DNA from: Phycisphaerales bacterium
Lineage (GTDB): Bacteria > Planctomycetota > Phycisphaerae > Phycisphaerales > UBA1924
DNA: 7,148 nucleotides
Direction of reading: 5' to 3'
NCBI GenBank assembly: GCA_029212425.1
Contig: JARGNC010000130.1
Span: 1 to 7,148 of the forward strand
How positions within the stretch are numbered: position 1 is the stretch's first letter; each line of letters opens with the position of its first letter. Below, one piece after another: positions 5,279 through 7,148 of this stretch. Both the position numbers and the translations under genes were made by a program. The notes under the pieces were generated by a model. It was not told where the DNA came from. It searched no databases and saw only the letters and a program-made list of their open reading frames with translations.

Positions 5279-6163
5279 ATGACTGCAGCGAGCGATCCGA
5301 GCAAGAGCAAGTTTCAAACCACACAAGCCGCGATGTCGATTGATGTCGAGGATTGGTTCCAGGTCGAGAACCTCAAGGGGGTCATCGAGCGGGATACATG
5401 GGATGAGCAGGACCTCCGCGTTGAACGCAACACGGATCGCATGCTCGAACTCATGGACACGCACGGCGTCAAATGCACCTGCTTCATCCTCGGATGGGTC
5501 GCGGAGAAATGTCCGGAGCTGATCAAACGCATCGCGGACGCGGGACACGAAATCGCGTCGCATGGGTATGGTCATGATCTGATCTACAACCTTTCGCACG
5601 ATGAGTTCCGCGAGGATATGAAGCGCGGGATCGGGATTGTTGAAGATCTGACGGGCGCGAAGATCCGGGGGTATCGCGCTCCTTCGTTTTCGATTACGGA
5701 CTGGGCGATTGATATTCTGAAAGAGCTTGGGCTGACCTACGACTCGTCCGCGTTTCCGACTGTGGCGCACGATCGGTACGGGAAGCTTGCGGGGATGGAT
5801 TCGGGGAAACCGATCGTTGAGATCCGCGATGGGTTTCATGAGGTGTGCGTGAGCGTGCTCAAGGTTGGGAAGAAGGGTGTGCCTTGGGCAGGGGGTGGGT
5901 ACTTCCGGTTGTTCCCGTATCCGTTGTTTAAGTATGGGGTGAAGCGGATACTCAAGTCGGACATGCCTTATGTGTTTTACATTCATCCGTGGGAGGTTGA
6001 TCCGGGTCAGCCGAGGGTGGATGGCTTGAAGCGTTCGCATCGGTTCCGTCACTACAACAATCTGGATGTGTGCGACAAGCGGTTCGACAACCTGCTGGGT
6101 TCATTCCAATGGCGACCGATCGGCGAGTTCTTGGATGACTACCTTGCGGGTCAGAAGTCGTAG
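5279..6163 (+). CDS. Polysaccharide deacetylase, XrtA/PEP-CTERM-associated type (NodB fold with DUF3473-like end)
   Basis: This 294-residue NodB-fold enzyme should remove acetyl groups, usually from N-acetyl sugars. SIDVEDWFQV (20-29) carries the first metal and base acids, with Asp22 and Asp25 the likely pair. FILGW (69-73) is the next core strand. SHGYGHDLIYNLS (94-106) supplies the SHGxxH metal ligands His95 and His99. YRAPSFSI (132-139), DSSAFP (155-160), GGGYFRLFP (205-213) and YIHPWEVDPGQP (234-245) are signatures of the deacetylases found beside exosortase/PEP-CTERM polysaccharide loci, and the region from about 180 on matches the DUF3473-type end of that group. No signal peptide is visible, in keeping with that subgroup and suggesting a cytoplasmic or membrane-face substrate. 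The ATG lies 1 base after the formyltransferase stop, with AGGA 9 bases upstream; Met19 is a possible shorter start. The gene is probably translated with the formyltransferase as the end of the operon. Confidence 0.92.
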   Translation: MTAASDPSKSKFQTTQAAMSIDVEDWFQVENLKGVIERDTWDEQDLRVERNTDRMLELMDTHGVKCTCFILGWVAEKCPELIKRIADAGHEIASHGYGHDLIYNLSHDEFREDMKRGIGIVEDLTGAKIRGYRAPSFSITDWAIDILKELGLTYDSSAFPTVAHDRYGKLAGMDSGKPIVEIRDGFHEVCVSVLKVGKKGVPWAGGGYFRLFPYPLFKYGVKRILKSDMPYVFYIHPWEVDPGQPRVDGLKRSHRFRHYNNLDVCDKRFDNLLGSFQWRPIGEFLDDYLAGQKS

Positions 6164-6176
6164 GACTGTTTAAGAT
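6164..6176. other. Convergent gap with no recognisable terminator
   Basis: Only 13 bases separate the stop of the deacetylase from the stop of the opposing hypothetical gene. I see no hairpin followed by a T-run here or in the adjoining gene ends, so termination on both sides is either factor-dependent or relies on a structure I cannot detect by eye. Confidence 0.6.
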
Positions 6177-7148
6177 TTAGTTCCGGTCTTGTGTTGAGAA
6201 GATCATCGCGGTTTGTGAGCCGTGGATTGGGTAGTCTGCGGTGCATCGGTATCCGCGGAGTGTTGTGCCTTCGAATCCGAGTGTTGAGCAGACTTCTTCG
6301 AGCATGGTGCGGTATTTGGGGACGGATGAGGATCCGAATCTGTTGAGTCCGGTGCCGAGGTTTTCGATGGATTCCATGAGGTCGAGTTGGTCCATGTCGC
6401 GAGCTGGGTCGTTGATGTCCGCTTGTCCATTGATGGTGGTGTCGTAGATGCGGAGTTCTGGGAAGGATCGGTTATAGAGGTCTTTGTGGACGAGGACATC
6501 GAACTGCATGCGTTTGGATGGGATGTTGATGTCGCTTGATGCCCATGCTTTGCGGTTGCGCTCGTCGGGAATGTAGCGGGGGATCTCGGCGCGGTTGACT
6601 TCGCAGGTGACGAGATCGACGGAGCTTGAGACACCGAACGCGTCGTCCTTGAGCATGTAGTGCATGAGCTCACCAGCGGGATGGACATTGAGCGTTGGGG
6701 TCGGGGTGGAGCAGTAGTTCTTGAGTGTCGCGCTGGAGAGGGAATCGACGGGATCTCCTGTGAGGGTGTAGGTTTTGCGTTGGGTTTGGCCTTCGATTTG
6801 TCGATGGCTAGTGAACTTGACGGGGACTCCTGGACGGAGGCGGTGGAGGCCGACGATTGCTTTGATCCAGACGACATCGATGTGCTCGTTGTCGGCGCTT
6901 GGGTAGAAGATCGCGCACTCGGCGTAGACATCCGCCTGCGCGCCCTTGAGCTGGGACATGGCGCGGAACGCGGTCTGCTTTCTGCGGAGCTCGAACTCTC
7001 TTCGTGCTTCGGGGACCCACGCGCTGAGGATTGCTTCGAGCGCGCTTCGGTCGCCGATCTCTGAGCGGATGAGCGTCTCGAATCGATCGACGGCGGAGTT
7101 TGCGGTCACGATGTCCGCTGGATTGACGCCGAGCTTTGAGGATGCTTT
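6177..7148 (-). CDS. Protein of unknown function (probably continues past right edge)
   Basis: I do not recognise this protein. The frame is open from the stop at 6177 to the right edge, giving 323 visible residues. A GTG at 7109 could start a 310-residue protein, but its ribosome binding site is weak and the 13 codons before it also read as plausible protein, so the start is probably outside the window. Counting from that GTG, residues 1-60 are charged and mostly helical (EARREFELRRKQTAF, 34-48). The middle is a mixed strand-rich region with Thr/Ser/Pro patches. A conserved-looking core runs through INIPSKRMQFDVLVHKDLY (194-212) and PELRIYDTTINGQ (217-229), and the end GYRCTADYPIHGS (286-298) again looks like strands. 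No transmembrane segment, catalytic signature or glycan-enzyme motif is visible. It faces the polysaccharide genes tail to tail and is probably not part of their operon. Confidence 0.75.
   Translation of the reverse strand, partial: KASSKLGVNPADIVTANSAVDRFETLIRSEIGDRSALEAILSAWVPEARREFELRRKQTAFRAMSQLKGAQADVYAECAIFYPSADNEHIDVVWIKAIVGLHRLRPGVPVKFTSHRQIEGQTQRKTYTLTGDPVDSLSSATLKNYCSTPTPTLNVHPAGELMHYMLKDDAFGVSSSVDLVTCEVNRAEIPRYIPDERNRKAWASSDINIPSKRMQFDVLVHKDLYNRSFPELRIYDTTINGQADINDPARDMDQLDLMESIENLGTGLNRFGSSSVPKYRTMLEEVCSTLGFEGTTLRGYRCTADYPIHGSQTAMIFSTQDRN

Noticed and set aside
4312..5310. A 332-codon open frame on the minus strand across the formyltransferase gene
   Set aside because: It is antisense to two well-motifed genes, is rich in His, Arg and Leu in the way typical of reverse-strand shadows, and shows no family motif.
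5216..6052. A 278-codon open frame on the minus strand across the deacetylase gene
   Set aside because: The plus strand here carries all NodB and PEP-CTERM-deacetylase motifs; the antisense product is Arg/His/Pro-rich and has no recognisable domain.
1..7148. tRNA, rRNA, CRISPR array, insertion sequence or transposase
   Set aside because: No direct-repeat/spacer pattern, terminal inverted repeats, transposase motifs or tRNA-like folds were visible; nearly all of the window is coding.

Overview
This window is a piece of a surface- or exopolysaccharide-type gene cluster. Eight protein genes fall into two divergent blocks and one convergent stranger. Reading leftward from about 2034 are three WcaF-like left-handed beta-helix acyltransferases, followed by the N-terminal part of a family 2 glycosyltransferase cut off by the left edge. 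Reading rightward from about 2164 are a PAPS-type sulfotransferase, a WcaI-like family 4 glycosyltransferase, a formyltransferase and a polysaccharide deacetylase of the kind found with PEP-CTERM/exosortase loci. From the right edge a gene of unknown function runs leftward and ends 13 bases from the deacetylase.

The leftward block is tightly coupled. All three of its junctions (204-207, 812-815, 1351-1354) are ATGA overlaps, in which the stop of one gene shares bases with the start of the next. The rightward block has a 40-base gap, then an ATGA overlap (4501-4504), then a 1-base gap. The two blocks are separated by a short divergent region (2035-2163) that should hold both promoters and contains a perfect 7-base inverted repeat.

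The genes suggest a heavily decorated glycan: two glycosyltransferases add sugars, while sulfation, O-acylation, N-formylation and de-N-acetylation modify them. No product shows a signal peptide, so the decorations are probably made in the cytoplasm on nucleotide-sugar or lipid-linked intermediates before export. The flippase, polymerase, initiating transferase, exosortase and sugar-nucleotide synthesis genes are not in the window.

Organism: a bacterium with moderately high GC that uses GTG as well as ATG starts. The combination of a PEP-CTERM-type deacetylase, a SULT-like sulfotransferase and an unrecognised lineage-type protein would fit Planctomycetota (perhaps Phycisphaerae). That is inference from gene content only and is weakly supported.

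The points most worth a second look are the middle acyltransferase, which has Arg where its two neighbours have the catalytic His; the adjacent formyltransferase and deacetylase, which could together exchange N-acetyl for N-formyl on a sugar; and the inverted repeat between the divergent operons.
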